Shown: in pieces, positions 8,904 to 18,940 of the stretch
How positions within the stretch are numbered: position 1 is the first letter of the stretch
Layout: every line of letters starts with the position of its first letter
Assembly (NCBI GenBank): GCA_030603365.1
Contig: JAUVXV010000001.1
Coordinates: forward strand, 186,001-250,000
Length of the DNA stretch: 64,000 bases
Source: Candidatus Heimdallarchaeota archaeon
GTDB lineage: Archaea; Asgardarchaeota; Heimdallarchaeia; Heimdallarchaeales; Heimdallarchaeaceae
Direction: 5' to 3'
Program-made: the position numbers and the translations under genes
Notes under the pieces: generated by a model
The model's input: the letters and a program-made list of their open reading frames with translations, nothing else
What the model was told of the DNA's origin: nothing
The model's database searches: none

Positions 8904-9746
8904 ATGTCAAATAAAGAAATTTCTAAAGGTAATGGTTTCCTTACCTGTGAAAATTATGTCCCTTTCAACGAAGTAAATATAATGAGAAATTTCTTTAAAA
9001 TAGCATATGATTTGAAGATTCCTTTGGTTGTAATCGATAACATGTCAATTCAAGAGAGGACTATATTTCTACAAAATTTAGATCCAGAGAATTCCATTGT
9101 TACCACCTCACAGCAGATTTATGATAGTTTAAAGACAGAAAATATCACTACTAATCAATTGAAGACGGCCTATACAAAATTCATCTATTCAAATGAAAGT
9201 CTAAAATGTCTTATTGTAACCAGAAAGACACTAACAGGAAATTCCATTGAAAAGATAAAACAGCAATTGGGAAGTTTTCGATATCAGTATGAGATTATCT
9301 CATTTTATTCAGATGATCAAACCGCATTAAAATGGGCAGCACAGGATAGAAGAATTGATTATATCACAATCGAAATCCTTGGAAATTCTAAGTCAATAGA
9401 CCAAGCTTTGTGTTCCGTAGTTAAACAGAAAAGCAAATGCTTTGAGATAATAATTTCTCCTTTGATTAATGCCAAGAGCGATAGAGAACTCAGTGAAGTT
9501 TTACGAAAAGGAAGAAAACTGATGCAACTAATAACATCAACAAATACTCCTTTTATTTTTACAATGAAGCCTAAATCTCCATTACAGCTAAGAACAGGTT
9601 CACAAATGAGACTCCTTGGGGGTTTGTTGGAAGTTTCATATAATAAAACAAAAGAAAGTATTTTTGGGAAACAACTAGAAATTCTAATTGCAAATACAAT
9701 CAAACTACATGAATCATATATTTTTGAAGGTGTGAAGGAGGTTTAA
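8904..9746 (+). CDS. rnp3: RNase P protein component 3 (Rpp30)
   Basis: A 280-residue protein with the Rpp30 PHP-like barrel signature: AQDRRIDYITIEI (around 149-161), a long helix with the LSEVLRKGRKLMQ segment, the PLQLRTGSQMRLLGGLL block and a C-terminal helix. Rpp30 pairs with Pop5 to activate the catalytic RNA that matures tRNA 5' ends. Pop5 follows directly, 3 bases away, which supports the call. Sequence similarity is moderate by eye. Confidence 0.82.
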   Translation: MSNKEISKGNGFLTCENYVPFNEVNIMRNFFKIAYDLKIPLVVIDNMSIQERTIFLQNLDPENSIVTTSQQIYDSLKTENITTNQLKTAYTKFIYSNESLKCLIVTRKTLTGNSIEKIKQQLGSFRYQYEIISFYSDDQTALKWAAQDRRIDYITIEILGNSKSIDQALCSVVKQKSKCFEIIISPLINAKSDRELSEVLRKGRKLMQLITSTNTPFIFTMKPKSPLQLRTGSQMRLLGGLLEVSYNKTKESIFGKQLEILIANTIKLHESYIFEGVKEV

Positions 9747-9749
9747 AAT

Positions 9750-10076
9750 TTGGTAACCATTATACGAGATAGGTATGTAGTTTTCCGAATATACACGTCT
9801 GTAACAAAACTTGAAGAATCTTTCCTCAAATCAACAATTTGGCGAATTTATCAAAATATTTATGGCCTATTTGGGTCCTCTAACGCTGGTCTATACTTTG
9901 AAAGTTTTGATGAAAAAGAAAAAACTGGTATAATACGTTGCACACATACTTCCTTATCTCAGTTACTTACAGTTCTTGCCTATATGACTGAATTGAAAGA
10001 AACAGAGATTTTAGTTAGGATATTGAATGTTAGTGGAACAATTGGTAAAGCAAAGAAAATACTTTCCATAAAATAA
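9750..10076 (+). CDS. rnp2: RNase P protein component 2 (Pop5)
   Basis: A 108-residue Pop5/Rpp14-family protein: RDRYVVFRIYT at the start, LFGSSNAGLYF in the middle, TGIIRCTHTSLSQLL and the SGTIGKAKKIL ending. The start is a TTG at 9750, supported by a strong GGAGGT at 9735-9740 that overlaps the end of rnp3. It forms a heterotetramer with Rpp30 in archaeal RNase P. The two genes form a tight pair. Confidence 0.87.
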   Translation: MVTIIRDRYVVFRIYTSVTKLEESFLKSTIWRIYQNIYGLFGSSNAGLYFESFDEKEKTGIIRCTHTSLSQLLTVLAYMTELKETEILVRILNVSGTIGKAKKILSIK

Positions 10077-10123
10077 TTTTAATACCATAATCTTGATTAA
10101 TCTTATAGGAATTTTGATTTAGT

Positions 10124-10624
10124 ATGAACTCCAGTGATAACGTAAAACAACCTCAAAAAAGAATGAGACCTTCATGGGATGAATATTTCATGAATATCGC
10201 AGAACTTGCAAAAACAAGATCATCTTGTATTAGAAGACAAGTTGGGGCTGTATTAGTAAATGATAAACACCAGATTATTTCTACTGGATATAACGGTGTA
10301 CCCCGAGGGATAGTTCATTGTACAATAGATACTTGTACAAAACTCTATGAGGAATCCGGAGAAAAGAACGAAATTTGTCCTGCAGTTCATGCGGAGCTTA
10401 ATGCAATCTTACAAGCAGCCACTGCAGGAATTAGCTCAGAAGGAACAACTTTGTATTCTACAACACGTCCTTGTGGTAATTGTACCATGGCTATACTAAA
10501 TGCTGGAATAAAAAGAGTTGTTTTTCTTGAAGATTATACTGATCCCATTCTGCGTTCTGGGTGGTTAAATTCATCAAATGTTGTTTTTGAAAAGTATGAA
10601 CCCCCAGAAAAGAAAAATGATTGA
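10124..10624 (+). CDS. dCMP deaminase (ComEB/DCTD family)
   Basis: A 166-residue zinc deaminase. Zinc ligands and catalytic Glu are in HAE (His89, Glu91) and PCGNC (Cys117, Cys120). The STGYNGVPRG segment (53-62) is the substrate loop of deoxycytidylate deaminases, and an extra Cys/His cluster (HCTIDTCTK) is typical of the family. It supplies dUMP for thymidylate synthesis. It follows the RNase P genes by 47 bases and may be cotranscribed. Confidence 0.94.
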   Translation: MNSSDNVKQPQKRMRPSWDEYFMNIAELAKTRSSCIRRQVGAVLVNDKHQIISTGYNGVPRGIVHCTIDTCTKLYEESGEKNEICPAVHAELNAILQAATAGISSEGTTLYSTTRPCGNCTMAILNAGIKRVVFLEDYTDPILRSGWLNSSNVVFEKYEPPEKKND

Positions 10625-10634
10625 TAATTTCAGT

Positions 10635-12218
10635 TCATAGTTTTTTCTCTTTCTTAATCTCTACTGATAAAACAGTATTATGAGCGGTTTGTTGATAGAA
10701 TGAATTCTTAGAAGCTTTTGTTAAAATTTGTAGAGAATCTATTATTTCTTCTGAGTAATATTCTGAAATATCCAAAGGTATGTTCTTTTGTAGAGCCTTT
10801 TTCTGAACTTTAAATAGGACATCTCCTTTGTTGAAAATCATTTCATATGGTTTCATATCTTTTAGCTCTATTTCTGTTTCATTAGAAATCTCCCCCTTGA
10901 TAACCTCATATTTTCTTAAATCAAAAACATGGTTAGGTGTTAAAGAGACATAGTGTTTGATTCTTCTTACGTCAGATTTTCTTTTTGAGAAATTTACTTC
11001 TTTAATTATGTTCAGATTCTTATCTAGAACTAATATTTTATTATCTTCTCCAACAGTGATGATATTTCCCTCATAATAAAAAATTCCAAGTATACGTTTA
11101 TTATGCAATTTTATGCTAGAAGATATCTCAAGGTTTGAATTATTTAGAACCAGAATTTTCCCTGAATTTAATGCTATAATTAAGCTATCTGGTGTTATAT
11201 CTGCACTTGTAATTAACGATATTCCAGGATGTTTTTTTATAATCTCCAAATCTGTATCAAGTAGAAATAGATCTCCGTTTCCTAAACCAACGATTATGTG
11301 ATTATTGGTTGTTTTAAGAAGTGAAAACGGTTTATCTGGCAATCTGACTCTTTTTTCTGGCCTTTGCTTAAGAATATCGAATTTTACAATAGTAGAATCA
11401 AGTGAGGTTGTATATAGATAATTACCGTGTAATTCTATGCCAGTAATATGGTTCCCATGAACAAAAAATGCTTTATGCAACTTCAAGGTTTGTTTATTCC
11501 AAATAGAAACAAATCCAAATTCATGGCCTAGGATAATGAATTCTGATGTTGATTTGAATGATAATATAGAAAAACCATTTCTCCTTGAGATATTGAATAA
11601 AAGAGTGTGAGGATCTTTCTTTTTGAATTCTTCAACATATTTTGAAGCTTTTCTAATTAATTTGAGGACCTTGGCATCACTAACGAATAGGGATTTAATC
11701 TGTTTGAAATCCTCTGCTTCTAAAACTATTTTTGCTCCTTCTGCACATGAGAGATACAGCTTATCTTCATCAGAAAAATATTTGTCTACAGAAATAACAC
11801 GAGTTTTAGAAACCAAATTCAGTTTATTATCTTTTATTTTCCATTTTTTAAGCTGAAGATCTTTGCTAGCACTAATGACATGTTCCTTCCAAGCTTTTGC
11901 TCCTAACATCGAAGATATATGAGCTTCTTTAGAATCAGCTAATTCAAAGTTTTTAAAAAACCATATTTTCAATTTTCGTTCCTGAGCCGAAGTTATAAGA
12001 TATTTTTTGTCTGTTGTACTTTGAATATCAATTATTGAATTATTGTGTGCGTAAATGCAACCGTGTTCTTTATCCAAGTTTATGTCCCAAATACAAATTC
12101 TCCCATCTTGACTTCCTGTAAAAAGATAACCATCTATTTCTCGGATAGTATTTACAGCTTTTTGATGACCGGGTTGATGGTAGAGTACATCAACAAAATC
12201 TGTATTTGGGTTATTCAC
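10635..12218 (-). CDS. WD40-repeat beta-propeller protein
   Basis: A 527-residue protein with a GTG start at 12218. The N-terminal blades are clear WD40 units: YLFTGSQDGRICIWDINLD, then YLITSAQERKLKIWFFKN and HVISASKDLQLKKWK. Later blades are more divergent (FIILGHEFGFVSIWNKQ, NYLYTTSLDSTIVKFD). A helical insert sits near residues 190-215. No signal peptide is present, so it is probably a cytoplasmic scaffold. Partner and process are unknown. It is convergent with dCMP deaminase. Confidence 0.85.
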   Translation of the reverse strand: MNNPNTDFVDVLYHQPGHQKAVNTIREIDGYLFTGSQDGRICIWDINLDKEHGCIYAHNNSIIDIQSTTDKKYLITSAQERKLKIWFFKNFELADSKEAHISSMLGAKAWKEHVISASKDLQLKKWKIKDNKLNLVSKTRVISVDKYFSDEDKLYLSCAEGAKIVLEAEDFKQIKSLFVSDAKVLKLIRKASKYVEEFKKKDPHTLLFNISRRNGFSILSFKSTSEFIILGHEFGFVSIWNKQTLKLHKAFFVHGNHITGIELHGNYLYTTSLDSTIVKFDILKQRPEKRVRLPDKPFSLLKTTNNHIIVGLGNGDLFLLDTDLEIIKKHPGISLITSADITPDSLIIALNSGKILVLNNSNLEISSSIKLHNKRILGIFYYEGNIITVGEDNKILVLDKNLNIIKEVNFSKRKSDVRRIKHYVSLTPNHVFDLRKYEVIKGEISNETEIELKDMKPYEMIFNKGDVLFKVQKKALQKNIPLDISEYYSEEIIDSLQILTKASKNSFYQQTAHNTVLSVEIKKEKKL

Positions 12219-12306
12219 AGTTATTTCAAACCTTGTACTCTAATTAAGATTTTACATTATAGTCTTACTTATGATTGATTGAAACAAAAAAATAGTGTTA
12301 AATATT

Positions 12307-12362
12307 GGCTCATTTAGTCGTGAGTTCTTCATCAATCCGACGGGGACGGTTTAATCATCGCC
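12307..12362 (-). ncRNA. Possible C/D-box guide sRNA
   Basis: Read on the minus strand, 56 bases begin GGC and end GCC (terminal stem). A C-like box GCGATGA (one mismatch to RTGATGA) follows, then a 15-base guide region, a D'-like CGGA, a C'-like TTGATGA, a second 15-base guide region and a D-like ATGA. Length and spacing fit archaeal C/D sRNAs, but three of the four boxes deviate by a base and the D' to C' gap is very short. It lies between IleRS and the WD40 gene. Confidence 0.35.
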
Positions 12363-12384
12363 ATATAATCTCTTAATTATATGG
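12361..12384. repeat. AT-rich hairpin downstream of IleRS
   Basis: CCATATAAT, CTCTTA loop, ATTATATGG: a perfect 9-bp stem located 57 bases after the IleRS stop. It could mark the 3' end of the IleRS mRNA, although on that strand no U-tract follows. On the plus strand a T-rich run (12385-12396) follows, but no plus-strand gene needs it. Confidence 0.4.
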
Positions 12385-12440
12385 TTTTTATTTATTACTC
12401 TGTATGAGTGGGTTCGAAAAGAAAAGAAAGGAAAGGTAAA

Positions 12441-15400
12441 TTACAAAGGTTTGATACCAACTGTAACTTCGTAATCATCGAACTTCCATTCTTTTATTAA
12501 ACCATCTTGTGGTTTACCTAGAATTAATTCTGTAGTCAATGTTTCCTCTTTGATATACTCTTTGAATTCTTCTATAGCTTGAGAACCAAAAGCATCAGTA
12601 TCTATAGCTAATTCGATGTTTTGAGTATATTCTAAGTCAAGTTCTTTTCTCATGGTCTGAACTCTCCTTATTATATCACGTACATACCCTTCTTTTTTCA
12701 ATTCTTCAGTAATTGTAGAATTAAGAAGTAATAGATATCCTTCTGATTCTTCTCCGGCAAATCCTTCATGTACATCTATTTTATACTCCAAATCTTCAGG
12801 AGTAAGCTTGATCTCCTTTCCGTTTACATTTAATGTTATATTTTCTCCTTTAGCTAACACTTCTACATACTCTCTTGCTTTGTCTGGTTCTAGATTTTCT
12901 AGATGAGTTCGAATATTGTTTACTGCTGATCTAACCTTTGGAGCTAAAACCTTGAAATTTGGTTTTATGATGTAGTTTACTAACTCTTCCGAACTTTGCT
13001 TTAATGTTACCCTCTTAACATTTAATTCTTCTATGAAAACCTCCTCATACTTCTCTATCAAATCTTTCTTTCCTAAAGGAGATATTACTATAAGCTCAGA
13101 AAGAGGCTGTCTTAGTTTTATGTTGGCAGATGATCGTATGCTTCTACCAGTTGTAACCAAAGCAAGTACTTTGTTCATCTCTTGTGATAACTTAGCATTG
13201 ACTTGTTTTTTTTCCAATATTGGATAAGAAAGTAAATGAACACTTATAGAGGCATCAGGGTCTAATTCTCTTACAAGATTGTGATATAACTGTTCTGCAA
13301 TAAATGGGATGAAAGGAGCTAGTAGTTTTGAAAGAGTTACTAATACTTCATATGTTGTTATGTAAGCTGATTTCTTATCTACATCTAGCTGATTCTTCCA
13401 AAATCTTCTTCTTGACTGGCGTAGGTACCAATTACTGAATTTGTCTATGACAAAATTCTCAAAAGCTTGTACTGCAATATTAACAGTCATATTTTCTAGA
13501 GCTTCATCTATGGTTTCAGAGAGATAGTTTATCTCGCTTATCAACCATTTATCAAGTTCAGACCTTTCTTTTAATGGAACATTAAATGTTGAAGTGTCAA
13601 ATTTATCTACATTGGCATTTGAAACAAAGAAACTGTAGCTATTCCACAAAGTTAGTATAAATTTCTTCATTGAATCATAGATATGAGTAGGGTCAACACG
13701 TACACTATTCCATGTTGGGTATGAGTAGAGGAACCATCTTACTGCGTCTGCTCCATACTTGGGGATAACATCATCTGCTCTGATCATATTCCCTTTGCTT
13801 TTACTCATCTTCTTTCCTTTCTCATCTAGAGTGTGTCCCATCGACAAACATTTTTTGAATGCAGGTTTATCAAATAGAACTGTGCTGATAGCTAATAATG
13901 TATAAAACCAACCTCTTGTTTGATCAATTGCTTCAGTTATGAAGTCATATGGAAAATGCTTATTGAATAAATCTTTATTTTCAAATGGGTAATGATATTG
14001 TGCAAAAGGTGCACTACCCGCATCATACCAGCAATCTACTGTATATGGTACTCTAGTACTAGTTTTTTGACATTCAGGACAATTAAACGTTATCTCATCA
14101 ACCCAGGGTCTGTGTAAACTGAATCCTTCAGCTAAAGGTTTCCCATATAGTTCTTTAAGTTCCTCTAAGCTACCTACAACAGTTGCATGGTTGTTATCAC
14201 ATAACCAGATTGGTAAAGGTGTACCCCAAAATCTATTTCGTGATAAAGCCCAATCTCTAACTTCTTGAATGAAATTACCGAATCTTCCTTCTTTGAGATG
14301 AGCAGGTTGCCATCTTATTTGTTCGTTGTTTGCGACAAGCCTATCTCGCATTTTAGACATTTCAATATACCAAGTTTCAGTTGAATAGTAGAGCAATGGG
14401 CCATCACAACGATAACAGAAAGGATAGGTGTGTTTATACACTCCTTTTTTAAAGAGCAAATCTCTGTTCTTCAAATCTTCCATTATTTTGGAATCAGCAT
14501 CTTTAACAAACAAGCCTGCAAAATCTTTGATTTCCTCTGAAAACGTACCATCTTCAAGTACAGGATTCATAACTGGTAATCCATATTTCTTTCCGATTAT
14601 AGAATCATCCTCTCCAAATGCAGGGGCTGAATGAACAATTCCTGTTCCTTCCTCGGTCGTTACATATTTCGCTAATGTAACGTAGAATGCTTCTTCCTTT
14701 GGTACTATGAAAGGGAATAGTTGCTCATATTTGTTGAATTCAAGATCTTTTCCTTTGAATTTTTGAAGAACTATATGATCAGTTAATAATTCCTCGGCTA
14801 TTGCTTCAGCTAAGATTAATTTTTCTCCATTATATTCAACTTGTACGTAATCCACATCCGGATTTACTGTTAAACAGACATTGGAAATTAATGTCCATGG
14901 TGTAGTTGTCCATGCTAGGTAGTATGTATCTTCAAAATCTAATGCTTTGAATTTTACATGTATTGAAGGGTCTGTTGTTTCCATCATTCCTTGTCCTACT
15001 TCATGTGAAGACAATGGTGTTCCACATCTAGGACAATAAGGAACTACTTTATACCCCAGATAGAGTAAGCCTTTCTTATGTATCTCCTTTATAGACCACC
15101 AAACGCTCTCAACATAGTTTTCATCTAATGTGGCATATCTGTTTTCAAAATCCACCCAGAATCCTATGCGTTCGGACATGTCTTTCCATTCTTTTACATA
15201 TTTGAAGACAGATTTTCTACATTCATCGTTGAAGTTACTTAATCCAAATTCCTCGATTTGATTTTTATCTGAAAATCCGAGGGTTTTTTCTACTTCTAAT
15301 TCAACAGGAAGACCATGACAATCCCATCCTGCTATCCAAGGAACAACTTCAAATCCGTGCATTGATTTATGTCGAAGAAACACATCTTTGATAGCTCGAG

Positions 15401-15599
15401 TTAAAGCATGACCAATGTGAGGGAGACCATTTGCGGTTGGAGGTCCTTCTAACCATCGAAAGAGAGGACTTCCCTTTCTCATCTCTCTGAGCTTGTCGAA
15501 TATCTTGTTCTTCTCCCAGAATTCTAATACTTTTTCTTCTTCTTCAGGGAATGAAGGTAAGGCTTTAACTGGTTTGAATACTTGTTTTTTATTATCCAC
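12441..15599 (-). CDS. ileS: Isoleucyl-tRNA synthetase
   Basis: A 1052-residue class I synthetase that charges tRNA-Ile. The HIGH motif is HIGH (61-64) within the LPHIGHALTRAI segment, and the KMSKS motif is KMSKSKGNMI near residue 596. The CP1 editing domain (TTEEGTGIVHSAPAFGEDD) and zinc-type pairs (CPRCGTPLSSHE, CYRCDG) are visible. The C-terminal anticodon-binding and DUF5915-type region is of normal archaeal/eukaryotic length. A GTG start at 15599 lies 31 bases from a TATA box, implying a leaderless mRNA. Confidence 0.97.
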   Translation of the reverse strand: MDNKKQVFKPVKALPSFPEEEEKVLEFWEKNKIFDKLREMRKGSPLFRWLEGPPTANGLPHIGHALTRAIKDVFLRHKSMHGFEVVPWIAGWDCHGLPVELEVEKTLGFSDKNQIEEFGLSNFNDECRKSVFKYVKEWKDMSERIGFWVDFENRYATLDENYVESVWWSIKEIHKKGLLYLGYKVVPYCPRCGTPLSSHEVGQGMMETTDPSIHVKFKALDFEDTYYLAWTTTPWTLISNVCLTVNPDVDYVQVEYNGEKLILAEAIAEELLTDHIVLQKFKGKDLEFNKYEQLFPFIVPKEEAFYVTLAKYVTTEEGTGIVHSAPAFGEDDSIIGKKYGLPVMNPVLEDGTFSEEIKDFAGLFVKDADSKIMEDLKNRDLLFKKGVYKHTYPFCYRCDGPLLYYSTETWYIEMSKMRDRLVANNEQIRWQPAHLKEGRFGNFIQEVRDWALSRNRFWGTPLPIWLCDNNHATVVGSLEELKELYGKPLAEGFSLHRPWVDEITFNCPECQKTSTRVPYTVDCWYDAGSAPFAQYHYPFENKDLFNKHFPYDFITEAIDQTRGWFYTLLAISTVLFDKPAFKKCLSMGHTLDEKGKKMSKSKGNMIRADDVIPKYGADAVRWFLYSYPTWNSVRVDPTHIYDSMKKFILTLWNSYSFFVSNANVDKFDTSTFNVPLKERSELDKWLISEINYLSETIDEALENMTVNIAVQAFENFVIDKFSNWYLRQSRRRFWKNQLDVDKKSAYITTYEVLVTLSKLLAPFIPFIAEQLYHNLVRELDPDASISVHLLSYPILEKKQVNAKLSQEMNKVLALVTTGRSIRSSANIKLRQPLSELIVISPLGKKDLIEKYEEVFIEELNVKRVTLKQSSEELVNYIIKPNFKVLAPKVRSAVNNIRTHLENLEPDKAREYVEVLAKGENITLNVNGKEIKLTPEDLEYKIDVHEGFAGEESEGYLLLLNSTITEELKKEGYVRDIIRRVQTMRKELDLEYTQNIELAIDTDAFGSQAIEEFKEYIKEETLTTELILGKPQDGLIKEWKFDDYEVTVGIKPL

Positions 15600-15629
15600 T
15601 GTAATCTACTCCAAAATGTTTTTTAGGAA

Positions 15630-15639
15630 ATTTATAAGG
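15630..15639 (-). promoter_or_regulatory. TATA box of IleRS
   Basis: On the minus strand the sequence GCCTTATAAA is centred about 35 bases before the GTG start of IleRS. That distance places transcription start close to the start codon, consistent with a leaderless mRNA. Confidence 0.5.
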
Positions 15640-15829
15640 CACGCTATGGAGATATTTAAAAAAGAGTTTCTTTTTAGCGAATTTCGCGATCCATCCTAAT
15701 TCCTCTGTGCTTATTTCTAGTGTTCAGCTGTATTTTAAAAGCTTTTTGTCATTTACTTTGTTGATTCTACTGTTGGAATTTTACTTATTGTAGATGAAGT
15801 AGTTTAAAAAAATAAAGAAAGTGAGATGT

Positions 15830-18310
15830 TTATCTCATAATTTTCTTTCTAAGAATTATCACAATAGTTCCTGTCAAAAATGGTATTGAAATTAAAGCCA
15901 AAATACTTGGAAATTCGCTTACAATTGGATTAAATATGTCAAAGTTTTCAGTAGTAGACGCAATCAAATTGTTCCAATCTGTAATATTTATCTCAAAATC
16001 ATAATTTCCATTCTCATATGACAGAGTATTCAGTGGTACTTGTAAGTAATCATTACTCACAATCCAACTAGTACTCCAGCTACTATTCTTCATAGTAAGT
16101 TTAATCTCTTTAATTCCAGTGTAATCATAACCATTAATTTCAATATTAATTAATCCAGAAAATGGGTCACCTGGAAAAACAGCGTCAATTGTGGGGAGTC
16201 TATTGTCGAAATACATATCATAGATATTTATACCTTGAAAAGATCCTATCCAAACCTCATGAGTGTCTGGAATATAATCCATTCTCCTAACGAATAGAGT
16301 AGATAACCCATCTGATTCGTCTTCTCTTTTTAATTCTCCATTTGTGATATTATATGCATAAACTCCAGAATTGGCTAGGATATAGATTTCTTGATTTGTA
16401 GATACGTATTGTATTTCATTTATTGATGGATATTGTATTAAATGAGCCAAAGCAAAATCTTCAAAAGTCTCAGTCATAGGATCGAAGATTCTTATGTTTG
16501 GATAAGGCTCTAGTCCAATCCAGAGTTTCCCTTCAACCCACTCAAGGGATTGAACTTCCCAACTCTCAGCATCTCCAAATCGTTTAATTTCTGAAAGCGT
16601 AGTTAAATTATAAAGAATTAAACCTACATTAGTTGCTACATAAAGGACGTCTCGATCAGGATCTTGTAGGATAGAATTTACTTCTAGTTGTGTTATTTCT
16701 TCGGTAAAGTTTTCTACATGATATGTTCCTAGTTCCCAGTTATAGATTATCATTGAACCATTTCCACCTACCCCTGCATTTTGAGCTGCTATTGAATAAT
16801 AGACCAAACTCTCATTGTATGATGAAGATATATCTGCAACATATCTATATTCACTCAATGGAAGTATCAGTTCTATATTTGAAACAGTGCTTGTGTCAAT
16901 ATCATATAAATACCTATGATGAAACATGAGTCTTGCACCTACAAGTAATTCTCCTGCAGTATCTCCTCCAGCGCCACCTATTCCAGTTATCAGATGTTCT
17001 ACTGAAGTAGGATTTAATCGTGTTGGGCTAGTAGGATCAATTCTGTCCAAACCTAATAGAGTTGAAATGTAAGCATATCCATCAACTGGATCATAATTGA
17101 TATCTGTTGCCATATTGTGTGCTATTCCCAATATATCTGTTTGTTCAGTAATAGCAGTACTTGGTTGAGCATAATCCACTTTTTGTATTCTTTGAATTGT
17201 TCCAATAATAAGTTCGCTTGTAATTGAATCTAATCTTATAGATGCGAGCATACCTTCAATAGGATAAGGAGCTCCTGTTACAGTGGTTATTGGATAACCT
17301 CCAGGTAAAGAACCACCAAGCGACTTAGCTACAGCATCCATACTTGTTGTATTGAAAACTAATAATCCATATTCAGCGTCTGTGGCATATGGAGATACAA
17401 TAAAACCTAATTCCTCTTCAGTGTCACACACTAAATCAAGAATAGATCTTGAATAGTATGGTGTTGTCTGAGTATATGGATACGTTTTAACTGTATCATT
17501 ATCAGGAAAAATCACGCTCAAACCATCACAGATTTGAGTATCTGCATCAAATGTTGCAACAAAGATTTTTCCCAAGGAAGGATAATATTTCACAAGTCTG
17601 GTATAATCATTTGGCAGTCCATCACTGGTAGTATACCATCTTGTAGTATTTTCTGAAGTATCGATTTTATATACTCCTACAGATGTTCCAATGTAAGCAA
17701 ATGATTCAGATGAATTGACATCAACAGTAAGCATTTTTACCGTTGCAGCAGGAGGGTTATACCCACTGATATCTACAGTCTTGTTGTTGATTGGATCATA
17801 AACAATCAATCCATGGGACTGTGTTACAATCCAAACATAATGAGTAACTGGATCTACATCAATAAAGTCTCCTAATTCAAAATTCGTGGCAACTCCTGTT
17901 AAAATTGGAGTAGCTGATAGAGGTGTGTGTGAGTAATTTAAAACATCCACACCTTGTATTGAACCTATATACAATAACTTAAGGTCTTTATCAATTTCTA
18001 AGTTCATTATCTGTACATCAGTCAGTCCAATCTCATCTTTGTAAACTGTTTGATTCGAGAGATCATCTCTTTGAATCAAAGCCAAACCTTCAGGAGCATT
18101 GGTGAAGATTAAATTATCTTCTTCACTTACTGCTAAAGCTATGTGGCCTGGTGGACCGAAAATATGTTCAAAGGCAGTATCTCCATTAGCATTCAACAAA
18201 TCTCGATTTTCATCGAAATTGTTTTGAAGAGAAGACACTGATACTCCAGATATGAAACTGGTTGAAATAAATAAGACTGTTAAGAAAATTATAGTTAATT
18301 TCCTCTTCAT
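15830..18310 (-). CDS. Secreted, membrane-anchored beta-propeller protein
   Basis: An 826-residue protein with an N-terminal signal peptide (MKRKLTIIFLTVLFIS...), a long region of propeller-like repeats of the two-component-regulator-propeller type (for example YAYISTLLGLDRID, LYVATNVGLILYN, EVWIGSFQGINIYD), an Ig-like segment near 700-790 and a C-terminal membrane anchor (ILALISIPFLTGTIVIILRK) followed by basic residues. It is expected to be displayed outside the cell. Two propellers would fit the repeat count. No enzyme motif was seen, and function is unknown. Confidence 0.82.
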   Translation of the reverse strand: MKRKLTIIFLTVLFISTSFISGVSVSSLQNNFDENRDLLNANGDTAFEHIFGPPGHIALAVSEEDNLIFTNAPEGLALIQRDDLSNQTVYKDEIGLTDVQIMNLEIDKDLKLLYIGSIQGVDVLNYSHTPLSATPILTGVATNFELGDFIDVDPVTHYVWIVTQSHGLIVYDPINNKTVDISGYNPPAATVKMLTVDVNSSESFAYIGTSVGVYKIDTSENTTRWYTTSDGLPNDYTRLVKYYPSLGKIFVATFDADTQICDGLSVIFPDNDTVKTYPYTQTTPYYSRSILDLVCDTEEELGFIVSPYATDAEYGLLVFNTTSMDAVAKSLGGSLPGGYPITTVTGAPYPIEGMLASIRLDSITSELIIGTIQRIQKVDYAQPSTAITEQTDILGIAHNMATDINYDPVDGYAYISTLLGLDRIDPTSPTRLNPTSVEHLITGIGGAGGDTAGELLVGARLMFHHRYLYDIDTSTVSNIELILPLSEYRYVADISSSYNESLVYYSIAAQNAGVGGNGSMIIYNWELGTYHVENFTEEITQLEVNSILQDPDRDVLYVATNVGLILYNLTTLSEIKRFGDAESWEVQSLEWVEGKLWIGLEPYPNIRIFDPMTETFEDFALAHLIQYPSINEIQYVSTNQEIYILANSGVYAYNITNGELKREDESDGLSTLFVRRMDYIPDTHEVWIGSFQGINIYDMYFDNRLPTIDAVFPGDPFSGLINIEINGYDYTGIKEIKLTMKNSSWSTSWIVSNDYLQVPLNTLSYENGNYDFEINITDWNNLIASTTENFDIFNPIVSEFPSILALISIPFLTGTIVIILRKKIMR

Positions 18311-18449
18311 AAAGTAAGATACAATTTTCTTATTATAAACCTAATTAAAATGTCAAGTTAAAACAATAAATTCTCACAAACATTGTTCAGAAGGAATAAA
18401 ATCTATAGAAATTGAAAATAGTTTGGAGCATATTTTGTATAACTTCAAT

Positions 18450-18899
18450 TTATAAAATTCCTTTTTCCTTCAGAAATTCTTTATAATTCACATCTTTGAT
18501 ATAAGCTCTCATCTTGATTGCTATTTTTATTACATTTTCAGATGAAGCTATAACTAATTCATTATTAAAAATTCCCTCTTTATCAACTCTTAAGAAGAAT
18601 GTTCTTCCATCTAAATGAAATCTTTCGCTAAACTCCTTGTTAAGTTGATGTCTTTGTTCTTGGGATAATCTTGAGGTGATATTCTCTAAAATTTTCTCCA
18701 TATCTTTGTTTCTGCTGAAATTCATGATAATATATTGTATCGGATTATCATACCCACCCTCTAGTTCTTCAACAAGTATCTCTGTTTGCTCAATCAACTC
18801 TTCTGGTATGAGATTAGCAACTGCTATCATATTCTTATCGAAGTCTTCTGTAGAATGAACAGAAAAACTAAATTCGATTTTTATTAAAGATATTGTCAT
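18450..18899 (-). CDS. RNA-binding protein, COG1325-type exosome-associated family
   Basis: A 149-residue protein resembling the archaeal COG1325 family (predicted RNA-binding/exosome subunit). Family features are SVHSTEDFDKNMIAVANLIP near the start, ELEGGYDNPIQYI in the middle, and RTFFLRVDKEGIFNNEL toward the end. It follows eL15 by 41 bases on the same strand, a neighbourhood I recall from other archaea. Its RNA target is unknown. Confidence 0.8.
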   Translation of the reverse strand: MTISLIKIEFSFSVHSTEDFDKNMIAVANLIPEELIEQTEILVEELEGGYDNPIQYIIMNFSRNKDMEKILENITSRLSQEQRHQLNKEFSERFHLDGRTFFLRVDKEGIFNNELVIASSENVIKIAIKMRAYIKDVNYKEFLKEKGIL

Positions 18900-18940
18900 C
18901 TCAACCAGCTAATTTAGAGAAAATAAAAAGAAAAAAGAGT

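Noticed and set aside
12361..12384. AT hairpin as a classical intrinsic terminator of IleRS
   Set aside because: No U-tract follows on the minus strand, so I listed it only as a hairpin.
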